Source: Vitis vinifera
Lineage: Eukaryota > Streptophyta > Magnoliopsida > Vitales > Vitaceae
Assembly: GCF_030704535.1 (NCBI RefSeq)
Contig: NC_081821.1
Coordinates: forward strand, 6,959,001-7,023,000
Direction of reading: 5' to 3'
Length of the DNA: 64,000 nt
The position numbers were made by a program, and so were the translations under genes. Position 1 is the stretch's first letter. Every line of letters begins with the position of its first letter. A model generated the notes under the pieces. That model searched no databases, had not been told where the DNA came from, and saw only the letters and a program-made list of their open reading frames with translations. Below are positions 10,101-22,345 of the stretch, in pieces.

Positions 10101-13100
10101 TTAGGTAAAACCATATGCACTCTTCTTTCATATTTAGTGGATTTTTACTATGGTCAATAGACACACAGCTTTTGCATTTGTAGGGGTTTAAGGCAATCTT
10201 TGTAGGTAATTTTCCACATAGATATCTGACGTCAGGTGTGCGATTAATTGATCAAATTTAACATTGAAAATCTACAAGGCATCAAAACAATCAATTGATT
10301 GAACCAAATTAATAAAAAATCATGGTTGAAGAAAATTGAGTTTAGAGTTGATAGTTTGACATAAATTATGAACTACCTATTCACCCCCATTCCCTGAATC
10401 AATAAGTTGATAACACACTTACACAAATAAAAATATATATAATAATAGTCTTTATTTTACATTACGAGACAAAAACCATCAATTATAAATACCAACAGAC
10501 ATTACACTTCAACAATAAAACAATTTCAACTAACATTCAATATCATGTACTCATTAAGTTACAAAAGTATTATTCCTTAAATGATTTCTTTATTGTGATA
10601 TTAGACTATTAGTAGTTAATTCTACAGATAAAAAATTTTGATCTAAAAAATTAAATTATTGGGAAAAAAGAAACAACATAATTTAAAGTAATATTGCCTT
10701 TGAGGCTTAGCTTAAGTGGTAAAGAGATGGAGAGGGTTTGTGGGAGGTTCTAGGTTCAAGTGGGGACAAAAAAAATTTACCTATCAAAAAAAAAAAAAAG
10801 TAATATTATTCTATATAATCTAACCATCATTTTTTTTTTCTGGTTCCCAATGTATACTTCTATGGTTTGCCCCACCGGCCCTGGTGAGCATTGATTAATA
10901 TATCCCTATTTGCCCATAAAAAAGGGTAATATTATTCTATATAATAAAATTTAATCAAATGTTTCATAGATATAAAATAATTTCATATATTCAATATGTA
11001 TTTATATATAACATAACTAATAAAATAATTTGATACAAAATATTTAATAATATAATTCAAATTTATTTATTATGTACAACATTAAAAAATTTGTTGCTAA
11101 TTAAAAAAAATAAAAGTAAAATATCAATTAGTTGTTAGTATTCTATTTTATTCTTGTCCTGATTGTAAAGTCAGAAGATATTCTGATTCTTGAAAAATCA
11201 ATTTTGAAAAGCTATTCAATCCTACTTTCAAAATAGCTACCAAAGTGTAAGTGAGATGATATATATATAAAACAAATGTGATTAGAGTTGTATAGAATCT
11301 ATACTAAATGGATCCTAACCATCAGATATTAGGTCAAGAAGTACTCCATGTGCTATCCCTTTCTTTAAGCCATTAGTATATCCCTTTCTGTTTACTTGTG
11401 GAGACTTCTGACAACCTCAAAAAGAAATAAGACATTCATACAGTTCTTACAAGTTGATTTTTGGGTGCACGTGGAAGAGCAGTTCTCAGTTTAGCACGAA
11501 TGGTTACTGGATCTGTCCCAGAGGCTACCTACACAAGAAAATGAACCATTAAGAGAACAAGTCAGTACATACTATTAATTTGCTGAGAATAATTCTCCAA
11601 CATGATGATTCACAGTGAATATACCAGACATAAATGCCATTTGAAAATTTAGGTTAATGGCCGTTGAAAGATCAACTAGGAGGGGAAACTTCATGTAAGA
11701 ATTTTCAGGCCAATTACTAACCTAAGTTGATAATACAAAACATCCTGTTATGAAAAGAAAAAGGGATATCCTCATAAAAGACATCAACAAACACAACAAA
11801 AGATGGTGACCAATGCTATGAACAGAACAGCATTTTTTTCCCTGTAGGTTCATAAATTTCAAGAATTCTAATACCACAACGATGGATGGATTGTATACAA
11901 CCAGGCATGTTTAGTTTTCCAAATAAGAGTTTTGGATATATTATTATTACCACCATAACAATGGACAGATTGTATACAACGGGGCATGTTTAGTTTGCCA
12001 AATAAGAGTTCTGGATATATTATAATTATTATTACTATTATTGATTCCCCATGGCAATTTAAGGAGTTTACCATCTCATTGCGTCATCATTGGAAGAAAA
12101 TCTAGATTTGATTTTCATTTTATTTGTTTTTTAGTGTTGAAGAATGAAATATTGTAGCATTTGATGATTACAATTTTTATAGGAACTAGCACTGTAATTT
12201 TGACTAATACCCCATCTTAGAGGCTTCTTTGGCTTGAAAGTGTGCTCAATTGAAATAAATAAGCCATGGGTTCAAATTCATTACTTCCTTGAAAAGAAAG
12301 CTCTAATACTATGTTAAGCTATCAAATTTGACCCAAAAGCTTAAATTGTTACATGGTGGGCCAATAATATTTATCAAGGTAAATTGAGTTGAAACCCTAA
12401 TATTTCTAAAGAAGAGATGGATGTAATTAATTAATTAATTTACCAATTATAATTAATGTACTAAGTAATTACATAATTAATTAATAACAAAATAAATTTA
12501 TAAATAAAAAAATTAATATAGAGCGATTAAAGGGTATCCCTAGAGCAAGACCTAGACTTTTTAAACATTCATAATATCATTACTATTAATATGTTGTTGG
12601 TCACTCATTGGAGGTGATAACATAAATCGTTTTCTTGAGCCTGCATACCCGATCAATATGAAAAAAGTCAATGCCAATCTTGTTTGGGCTCATTGTATGT
12701 TTACTGTGGGCTTAAAGTTGACACCCATGGTCTCTTCACTCTTTCAACATTTCCTGAGGAAAACCTCCTAGGGTTATTGAGACTGGGTTGGCCATCACAG
12801 CTTCCCTTTGCTTTATAGGCAAAGCTCATTCCCTACTTTGACTTACAAGCTCGTGTAATACTCAGAATCCTGTTTTGAGAAATCCTCTACCACTATTAGT
12901 CAAGCAAGATTTGGCAATGCAAAATGAGATTCACCCTGGATTGACCAGCCCAGTAACTAAGCTTTCTCCTTCTTACTATGCTATGCTTCATCTAAACCTT
13001 GTTTTCATTAACAAGGTTCATTACAAACCTCCATGTTTTTTATTCATGGGATACAGTCTCACCATGGGATTTCTGTATCCCACAAATAATAGATATAAAT

Positions 13101-16100
13101 GTAGAGATGGCTAACCTATCACATCCTCTTTTCACCTTGTTAGTGAACTACATCCACAAATAGGATTTTTATTCTATCCTGTGAATAAAATTTTAGCCAC
13201 ACATAAAGAGAGAGAGAGAGAGCACCTACCCGCATTATAGATATAGATATAATTTCATATCAGCAAGATTGCAGCTCATGTATAAATATCAAATACATTA
13301 AGAAGAAACAAAAAGCAAAAGAGAGACTAAGTTAAGAGAAATTACCTGCCAACACCCCAGAAGCACACCAGTTGGAGTCAAGAGCACCCTGTCTAACACG
13401 ATTTTCAAAGGGCATAGGGCCTTTGCAACAGCTTCAACAGCTGTTGCTTCACCTTCAATCTGACAAGAGAAGTGCAGGTTAAACACAAAAAATATTTTGA
13501 TAAGAGAAAAGAAACAGAACACATAAAATGGCTCCAAAAGGCAATTACCTCAACTTCCGTAGCAGGAACAGGTGTAATATGATGTGAGGCATGAAACATG
13601 CTAAAATGATACAAACTAGAGTTCTGAAACCAGATCACTAACCAATACATACAAAAGCATGCAAACAATCAGACAATTGAAAATTCTCAAATATATGAAA
13701 GATTAGCTCACTTAATAGTTACTCAAAAGATTATTCTTTTAAACCACCTATTAATGAATTTACAACTCAAGCTCAAAAAATTCAAGCATGTATCAAGATG
13801 ATAAGTTACCTTTATCGAAGTATGGAGAAAAGATAGACCTTACAGCTTCCCTGCAGCAAGCCAAGCATGGATGTATAGTCCAAGCATCCAACTTTCATGT
13901 ATGAATACAAAAGTACAGCAAACAAAACTGTTAAAGAGAACTTCCAAAGGCATCCAGACTTTCTGCAGAAAGTAGGGCTGTTTGATGGTATACACATGAA
14001 ACACATCTGATAAAAAATATTTTTCCAACATGTGGATATCTACAATATCGTAACATCAGAAGCATATCCATATTTTTGTTATTTGGCAGGTTATATATAT
14101 TTAACTATTTATTTATATGAGAAGTTCATTATTATTAATCACATCTGCAAACAATAGCCTGCAAAGTGTTTTAATTAGTTTTTTTTTTTTGATAAGTATG
14201 TTTTAGCTAGTTATTTGATGCATCCTTTTTTGCAAATCAAGTTGATGAAAAAAATAATCTCAACCAGATTATTGTAACAATTGCATTAATTAGCAAAAAA
14301 ATAATTTTGTTATAAGAAAATAAAAAAAGTATATTAACAAGGGTGCAAAATCATCATCAACACACACACACACACAGAATAATATAATAATTAACTGAAC
14401 GCAACAAGTGAACTAATAGTTAATTGAGAAGTTAAGGCCCCGACCAGTGACACCTTTTGCAAGGACCAAAACATTTGCATAAGGCACAAAACATGTATTG
14501 CGCTACAAATTCATTTGGATAACAAAGGGTTTTGATCCTCTGAACGGAAACTCTCCATTATTTTTTTGTGATAAGTAAGCAAGAAATTTTATAGATAAAA
14601 CAATAAAAACCAATAAACCAAGGTACACATCAAATGAGCGTATCAAACATTAACTCTCCATCACTATCAATTTAACTTATCACATTAGACATGATAAACA
14701 TCAGCAAATGAGCATATCAAAACATTTTATGGTTTCCATTTATATGATCAAGTTGTGAAATCCTTGATTTGATGACTTCAATACAATACACGGATACCTC
14801 CATTGAGAGGATATATAGGGAAACTTTAAATTGTATCCTCTCTAAAGTATAGATTTGTGTGGTTTAAGGAAATTGTTGCATTTTACAGAGTGGAGTTGGA
14901 ATGACATAGCTTTAGTAAAAGAGATGAGATTGAACTTGTTCACATAGGGGGGGTAGTGAGACCTCTCTTTGGTTTACAACAGCTGACATATGGAACCAAA
15001 AATAAAAAATAGGTGCAGCAAAATCTATACCCAGGATGGATCATGCTAAGCTTACAAATCAACATGGCAAAAATAAAACTCATCAGATGATGACCCTAAT
15101 TCTTCAACCAAGAATACAATGTGGTATAGAATATGTTAGAGTGTACAGTCAGTGGTTTTCCTCAAGCCAATAAAATAGTCACCCTTGTAACCTATTCAAT
15201 TAGAATCCGTCTCTACAGGCAATTTTGACTGCTAAATGTGAGGGTCATTCTCCATAGGAATCATCATCTCCTTTTCATAAGGAGAAGTTATATATATTTC
15301 ACATGGACAAGGATTTAGTTGTTAATAGTGGGAGTTCTCAAATGCATAGTTTATTTCTCCTAGTTTTGCTAACACCAAGGATTTAGTAAAACACCATTAT
15401 ATATAAGTACCCTGCTTTATCAAACATGGGTGACTTTATTAGCTCCTATAGGTATTTGAAATGCTTTAGTTTCAGTCAAGTATCACACAGATGCTTAAAA
15501 CCTCACTCTACCTTTGATTTGAAGTCTAATAAGAGCAAAACTGATTCTGTAACCCTGCACCTGTACTTCCTTGGCTGTCATTTTTTAGGCATTTTATAAC
15601 CATCATAGATTTAATGATAGGTTTCTTCTGTTAGTTCCTCATATCATCTGTCAATTTGCTTTCTCATCCATCAATTTGCATAATATCTTCTATTAGGGGA
15701 ACCCCCAAATCCAAATTTCCACACTCTTGGTGTTTCCCCATTACCAGATAATATGATTGCATCAATATTATAATAATTGCATAAAACCATATTGCTTTCA
15801 AGTTCAAAAGTCCGTAAAACTAAAGATTCTAAATTTTCCATGCGCCTGGTTTCAAAGAAAGTAATCAAACTACTTAAATATGGTCACTGCATTTATTAGT
15901 CATTCATCAAGGTGATTGGCCTATATCAGAAATCCCAAACAAAAAATTTCTTTCACTATTATGGGACTAAGGCCATATTTTATATCATCGATAAGCAGTG
16001 TACCACACAGACAAGGAAACATGATAAATGAGAACCTCATGAGAAATTGAAAGGAAAAAAAATTACTTACGAGATAGGCACTGAGAACTCTGTGCTCAAA

Positions 16101-17158
16101 TACAAAACATTAGCCCGTACTGGTGGTTTTGCTGCCTACACATGCAAGGAGGGAAAGCTTCATCCACATCTCAAAGCAACAAGAGAAGGGTATAGCATTC
16201 GGAATGTTTTAATTCACTCAAAACTTACCTTGAGTACAGGAGTTACAATTCCATCCTTAAGGGTGAAAAGATCTGAAAGGGACAAAGACTGAGAAGTTTC
16301 ACCATGTTCAAGGAAAGCTGCACCATGCTCATTCAAGTCACTTTCCATCTTATCGTACAATTTTGATCTTCGCTCGGAATCCGACATTGTAGAAACTGCT
16401 GCAAATTTTCCCAAATTAACATAACTCCACCAGCCCGGTATAGATGTTAGTTGGCAAACAAATTCAGACACATAATACACATCTAGAACTAAAATCAGGA
16501 ATTGAATATGAAATTTGGTCTAAACTCAGTTGAACTTTCGCCAAACGATCAATGAATTAATTAACTTGGGATCCAAAAAAAGAAAAACAAAATGCCCCTT
16601 AATTCTTGAAATTTCAATAGATCCAACGATTCCATACAGAGGCCACACCATAGTTCACACAATATATGACAAATGTATACCTCCTCGATTTACCGATTCA
16701 ACAGTTACAGATACATTTTTTCAAAATTCACTCGAGCAAATAGAATGAAGATTCGGTGTAGAAATTGAAAAAATAGAAGTGTAAACAAAAATAGAAAGGT
16801 AAACTAAATTGTATTGTCTTCATTCGTTATCCAATTTTCAGGGGCAATCAGTGTTTGATGCTCCATTTGGCTACTAAGAAATCGTTGGAAAAAAGAAGAA
16901 AAAAAAAAAAAAAGACAAAACCGGAATCATATAATTGACTTTCACACGGTTTCTCATCAATCAAACGGGAAATGAAAAAAAAAAAAAAAGGAGAAAATGA
17001 AAAAAAAATTGAAGAAGAGAAAAGCCATTACCAGATGGGTAATTGAGAGAGGAATTTCTGAGGACAAATTGCAATCCAAAGTAAAAAAGAAGAGCGGATG
17101 TGAGCCAGATTAGAACTACCGTTTTCGAATGGCTCCACCAATTCCTAACCCTAGCCAT
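7102..17158 (-). CDS. Plant membrane-anchored protein, possible 2H-phosphoesterase fold, 10 exons
   Basis: Ten exons assembled by hand: 17158-17032, 16398-16229, 16135-16071, 13850-13810, 13637-13549, 13459-13346, 11528-11451, 8642-8577, 8463-8383 and 7245-7102. All junctions are GT-AG, phases close throughout, and the product is 324 residues. The start is the first ATG of MARVRNWWSHSK. Residues 13-33 form one hydrophobic segment (TVVLIWLTSALLFYFGLQFVL), so it is probably a type II membrane or signal-anchor protein. A soluble domain follows, with NVLYLSTEFSVPIS, IWFQNSSLYHFSMFHASHH (residues 136-154), LTPTGVLLGCWQ, and AILHTSFARLLG (232-243). H145-x-S147 and H235-x-S237, 90 residues apart, resemble the paired H-x-[ST] motifs of 2H phosphoesterases (LigT/CPDase/AKAP7-like). 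That assignment is inference. I know similar plant proteins only as uncharacterised. The gene is stretched by long introns, including 2.2 kb between exons 3 and 4. Confidence 0.85.
10696..10796 (+). mobile_element. tRNA-derived SINE in an intron
   Basis: About 100 bp with an RNA polymerase III A box (TAGCTTAAGTGG, 10708-10719) and B box (GGTTCAAGTGG, 10753-10763) at tRNA-like spacing. It ends in TTTACCTATC plus a 13-A tail. The flanking AAAGTAATATT at 10685-10695 and 10797-10807 is an 11-bp target-site duplication, so both ends are fixed. It sits in the intron between exons 7 and 8 of the 2H-like gene, antisense to it. Confidence 0.85.
10820..10925 (+). mobile_element. 5'-truncated non-LTR retroposon tail with 20-bp target duplication
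   Basis: A 106-bp segment ending in CCCATAAAAAAGG lies between two perfect copies of a 20-bp sequence (10800-10819 and 10926-10945, beginning GTAATATTATTC). Long duplications and an A-rich 3' end are typical of LINE-machinery insertions. The tail resembles plant L1 3' ends, but no coding part remains, so it could be another SINE. The SINE at 10696-10796 is inserted into the left copy of this duplication. Confidence 0.7.
11874..12031 (+). repeat. Two-copy tandem repeat of about 80 bp in an intron
   Basis: Two adjacent units, about 11874-11950 and 11953-12031, share ATTGTATACAAC, GGCATGTTTAGTTT, CCAAATAAGAGTT and TGGATATATTAT in the same order with several substitutions. This is a simple local duplication inside the intron between exons 6 and 7. 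Confidence 0.75.
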
Positions 17159-17779
17159 TAATTAAAGACTCCCTGTTCCACACATCACACTGCCAATTCT
17201 TCAAAGCAGTTCTCACATCGGTCTTCTGTCCTTCCTTGTCGCGTTTGGAGGGAGAGAAAAAAAAAATACTCGGATGTGATGAAAATCGGTGAGAAAGGAT
17301 ACCGTAGAAATGACATAAAAAGGGTTAATTTCATTTAGGTACCTAAAGTTTCGACTAATTACATCAGAGACTATTAATTTGAAATTTCTCCTTTTCTCGT
17401 TTCTTGCTTTTATTCCCTTCTTCTCTAATTCAAAATAAGGGAAGTTTCGATAAATTTTCAAATTAATAAAGGTTAATTGTATTTAACTAAAACCTCATGC
17501 AAGGTGAGTGAAATTATCCCGTGAAAAAACATTATCTCTTCTCTAATTGTATTTTTTTGTTGCTTAATTAATTACATAGAGTTTTATAGGTAAAGGAAAT
17601 TTTAAAAAATTAAAGTAAATAAATAATTTTTAAGTTGAAGTTGTTTTATTAAAGAAAAAATAATATGTGCATTATAAAATTTGTGACATTGTACCATTTG
17701 GATCACTTAAAAATATATTTAATACTTATATTGTATTTAAGGGTAAAAAAATAATAATACATATAATTAAAATTTTATT

Positions 17780-17810
<31 letters not shown>

Positions 17811-18180
17811 GTTTCTCTTGTATTTAAATAACATACAAAAAACTTATTAATACACACACATCTAATTCAAGGGCAAATTTGTCCAATTGGCTAATTTCAC
17901 CTAGGTTTCATGATAGAGAATTTGGTTGGAATATAATTTTGATAATATTAAAATTACTTATTATAATACATTGATGTTTAATTTTAAAATAATATGAAAG
18001 ATATTAAATTTTAATATTACCAAATCATCTTGTAATTTATAATTTAACAAGTAATTTTTATTTTTTTAATAGAATTTATGATCAAAATATTTAAAATTTA
18101 TAAATAAAAAATTATGTGAATAATACTAATATATATAAAATATTATATTAGTATATATAATTTTAAAAAATTCTGTATCG
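17159..18180. other. 5' flank of the 2H-like gene and AT-rich DNA
   Basis: The first 100 bp or so is probably 5' UTR and promoter of the minus-strand gene. The rest is AT-rich, with a (TA)n microsatellite at about 17785-17810, and has no recognisable gene. Confidence 0.5.
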
Positions 18181-18309
18181 GAATAAGTAAAACAAAATTA
18201 TCAACTTAAATTATATAGCTTAATGTAAGACCAGAACCTACCGACATGATTTGCACTTTATGTTTTTTAAAATTTCTAGAAAGAAAAATTTCTCCCTCAC
18301 GATGGATTT

Positions 18310-19680
18310 TAGTTATTGTAAATTGGTCAACATGTTTTTCTTACTAATCATCTTGAATTTAAAAATTAATTTTTGTGCAAACATTTTCTATTCACGCATT
18401 GACATATATGTCTTCCCCTACAAAGTAGGCGTCTTGTCAATTTTGGAAGCATATAACAATCATGCACACCCACCTTTACAAAAGCCCTCACTTTATATGG
18501 TTTGTTTCTTTGAAATTTGACACAACCACTATGCTTGAAGGGAATAATTTTTGATAGCCTATTTGAATATGTTCCTAAACAACAAGACCAAACTAAAATT
18601 TTGTGTTTGATTAGGAAACTTGAGAGGCTTCATGTGTTTTTCTTACTTAGCTTGGAAACTTCTTTCATTCCATACCCCTCAATTATTAGACTTTGCCTTC
18701 TTTTACTCCTTGACCACTACATTTTTCTTACATTTTCATACTACCCTTAGTTCCACTAAATTCAACATGTGGGTCAATAATTGCCTCAAGTAAATCATCT
18801 TCATTTTATCGGTTATAATTACTATTTATGTAGTCTTACATGCCCTTATAATTCATACTACGTATTAAATGAAGTTTACTAAGCACTGTGAACTATAAAT
18901 AAAAAAATCTTCGAGCGTTTTAATTGTATTCAAATATCTCATATTTTCGATTATTTCTTAATTTGTAAAGAATTACACTCCCAACTTCTATCCTCTTCAA
19001 TTTTATATTTGTCTAATAATGCAACCTATTGCTCATTATTGAAGTCTTTTTCATGACAGTTGTTTTATGTTGGACCTTTTACATCCAAAATTTCGAATCT
19101 TGAATAACAAGATCCTTTCTTGCCTTATCTATATCGAGTGATCATTTCTAGTTGCTTCTAAATTGATAGACACATGTTTGTATATAAGTTTTTATTGGAA
19201 AGTAGGTGACTAGTCAATTTTGCAGGCATATATCAATCATGGATGTCCATTTTTATAAAAACCCTCATTCTATATAATTTATTTTTTAGAAATTTGATGG
19301 ATGTACTAGATTTAATAAAATAATCTTTGATAGTTTGTCGGAATGTCATTTTTAAATAACATGAAAAATCACAATTTTGTATGACGTGTTAGTTTTAAGA
19401 AAACTTAGATGACTTGAGGCGTTTTTTCTTATTTAACTCGAAAGTTCTTTATCATTTATCCTTCTCACAATAGGATCTTTTCGTACTTGCCAACTATTAG
19501 ACTTTACGTCTTCGGACTCTACAACAACCTTATTTTTCTCACATCTTCACTACTTAGATTTTACTACTTATTCTTCCTAGTTCTACCAAATTCAACATTT
19601 GAGCTAACATTTATCTCAAATAAATTATGTCATCATCTAACTTCTTGTAGTTACTATTTGTAAAATCTAAACCTTCATGT
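18310..19680. repeat. Diverged two-copy repeat, units about 500 bp
   Basis: Segments at about 18310-18850 and 19170-19680 align in order. Shared landmarks are GTCAATTTTG.AGGCATATA-like, CCCTCA.T.TATAT, AATAAT.TTTGATAG, TATTAGACTTT, TTCAACAT and AGTTACTATTTGT. Identity is low (roughly 60-70 percent by eye) with small indels. No protein motif was recognised in either copy, so it is an old duplication or two copies of an unknown element. Confidence 0.6.
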
Positions 19681-20397
19681 CATCCCTATTATCTTCTCTA
19701 GTATCTTTACAATAACCATAATAAGACAGTTTAGATAGAGCATATAGGTGGATGGGTGAGGGAGTGGGGGTCTTATCAGAGATTTAGAATTACTTGCATG
19801 CTAAAACCTAAACAAACAGGCCCTTTGAACTGACAAGCATCCCTACATTCCAATTAACAAGCAAGTTAGAGAGATTGGGAAGTATCAACATCAAGAAAAC
19901 AAGTTTGATTAGTAGATTTCTTGGTCCAAATGGATGCCATTTTTTTTGTTCATTTCCTTAACCAAAAATAATTATAAAAAAGATGTATGTATGGATGGTA
20001 TGGATGGTCCAATCATACAACTTTAGGGTTACAAGATTTTCTTGATGGGACCATTTGTTGTACCTTAAGGATCCATGTCCATGTGCAGCATATTTGAGAA
20101 AGAGACCAATTCTATTGCCCTATGATGGTATGCCACCATTCTTCAACACAAAAACTATGTCTAATCAAATACAAAAGAGAGATGGCTTCTTGAATTTATT
20201 CTACCAACATGCATATAGGCTTTTTACTATTTCCAATATGTTTTTATAAAATGTTTTAAAAAATAACAATTGTTAAATAATTTAGGATGTATAATAGTTG
20301 GGACTATTTTCAAATTACTCTTTATTTATGAGTTCTTAAAGTAAATTTTGAAAATTTAAAGTTACTTTTTTAGTAGAATTTTTTCAAAAGTTCGGAC

Positions 20398-20690
20398 ATG
20401 TTTAGTAAATGTTTTGGAAAACAGTTTTGAAGAACGGTTTTTAATAATTGTTTTTGTAAATTGTTTTTTAATGTTTTATAGAATAAAAATTTGTTTAGAA
20501 ACCTAAAATATTTTTAAATATATTTTAAAAATAATTTTTATATTTAATGTTTTATTTTTAATTATTTTATATGTTTGTATAATATTTTTTAAAATAATTT
20601 AAGAAAATAAGTGAAAATAATAAAAAATATTATCTAAAAATACTATTTTTTTATTCTTAAAAACATAAAATATAAAATAAAAGGAAATTT
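20398..20690 (+). mobile_element. Relic of the Tourist-like MITE (family B)
   Basis: Begins TGTTTAGTAAATGTTTTGGA and continues through ATATTTTAAAAATAATTTTTATAT, TATTTTTAATTATT and AAGTGAAAATAATAAAA, matching the intact element at 53796-54170 in order. The right inverted end is missing or too diverged to see. Confidence 0.6.
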
Positions 20691-20699
20691 CTATATGTA

Positions 20700-22345
20700 C
20701 AAGCAAGCATCGGGACAAACGAAATTAATGCATGAGGTTTATTTGATTTTTGAAAGGTGGAGAGCTTTCATGAGATGTCATTTCAAATTGGAATTCAATT
20801 CAATAATTATTGGATGTCACAAAATCATTTCCTATAATTTATGATTTTTTTATTTTAAAAATTAATAGTTTATAATGTTTAAGAAGTTGATATATTTTTC
20901 ATGAATTATTTAATTACATGGGGCACCCTAAAATTATTAGTGCATTATTGAAACATATGGGACAAATTCAGCTTTTGTACATATATTTGATACGGATGCA
21001 AAATGTTGAGGTGTATTGCCTATGGAATTTGAGGAATAAATTGGGTTGCCATTATTGACCTAGATGTGAACTTTTACTGGCAGGGCCTTAGGCTTGTTCA
21101 GAAGCTTTTTGAAAAAAAATATAATAAAAAATAAAAAATAATTTAAAAACAATTTCTTTATTATCTTTGAAATTATTATATGATTCTAACTATTTATTCA
21201 ACTTCAAAAACTCTCTATTTATCATAATATGATTTGAAATATTTACTTTACCATATACTTAATAATTATATGATTTATGTGACATTTTTATTTTATTTAC
21301 TCTGAATTGATTTAAAATCCACATGATTAATTTCAAATAAAAATTAATATTGCCTTGAGTTTAGGAAATGTTTTTTAGTTTTTTCTTTTAAAATAATTTC
21401 CATTTCCAGTGATTTTCTTTTTCTTTTAAAACATATTTGATTAAGAGAAGTTTCAAAAAAATATTTTTAGAAATGAAAATGGTAAAATTTTAGGTGGTGT
21501 TTGTTTTTTAAAAATTAAAATATTTGATTTTTTTTTATTTCGTTAAAAGTAATCTATTGATATTAATTAATATAATTAAATTGAATTTATTGATATTTAT
21601 GATTTATTTTTAGTAGAATTATGTTAATTTATTATTTCTTTTATCCTTCGTACCTTTTTGTAATAAAAAGTTTTAATCAATTTATAATTAACTCTCTAAA
21701 ATAAATTCATTTTTAAAATCAAACTATCTCATATGTAAACATATCTTTTTAAGTTGGTTTTTGTTTGAAAATAAAATAGAAAACAGTCCATACATAAATA
21801 TAAATATGACCTAAATTTTAAAAAAAAATTGTATTCATTTAAAATATTTAAAAATAAGATTTAAAAGCAAACAATAAAGAAGCAACTTAATTTTATTAAA
21901 ACTTTAATAAATAAAAAAGTATACTAATGAGCAATTATAAAAATTTATAGAATATTTGAAAACTGTTTTTAAGAATAATTTTATATTTTTCAGAATAAAA
22001 AACATAGAAAATACGCTTTGACAACTAAAAATTGTTTTTTATTTTTAAGAATAAAAAAATAAAGTATTTTTAAAGAACATTTTTAGTTAAAAATATAAAA
22101 TATTTTGATTAAGTATAAAATACTAGATAAAAAAATATTTTTAAAATATATTTAAAAATATTAAAAATAAGTTGAAAACATTTTAAATTTTGAAATAGAA
22201 TTTTGTTATATAAAAATTAAAGAACAATTTTTAAAAATTATTTTCAAAGATAGTTATCAAGACAGTAACGCCTTAACAAATTTAATTACCATAAAAAAAA
22301 TTATTGACCGCCTTTTTTTTTTTCTTTCATATAATTATAAATCAC
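20700..22345. other. AT-rich zone of probable MITE relics
   Basis: Very AT-rich DNA with many TTTTTAAAAATA-type stretches and fragments that look like MITE ends (AGGTGGTGTTTGTTTTTT near 21492, as in family A; GGGCCTTAGGCTTGTTC near 21084). I could not define boundaries or target duplications. No gene was seen. Confidence 0.45.

Noticed and set aside
14180..14645. Reverse-oriented retroposon tails (TTTTTTGATAAGTA near 14190 and TTTTTGTGATAAGTAAGC near 14566)
   Set aside because: They resemble 3' tails of plant LINE/SINE copies, but no body or target duplication could be defined.
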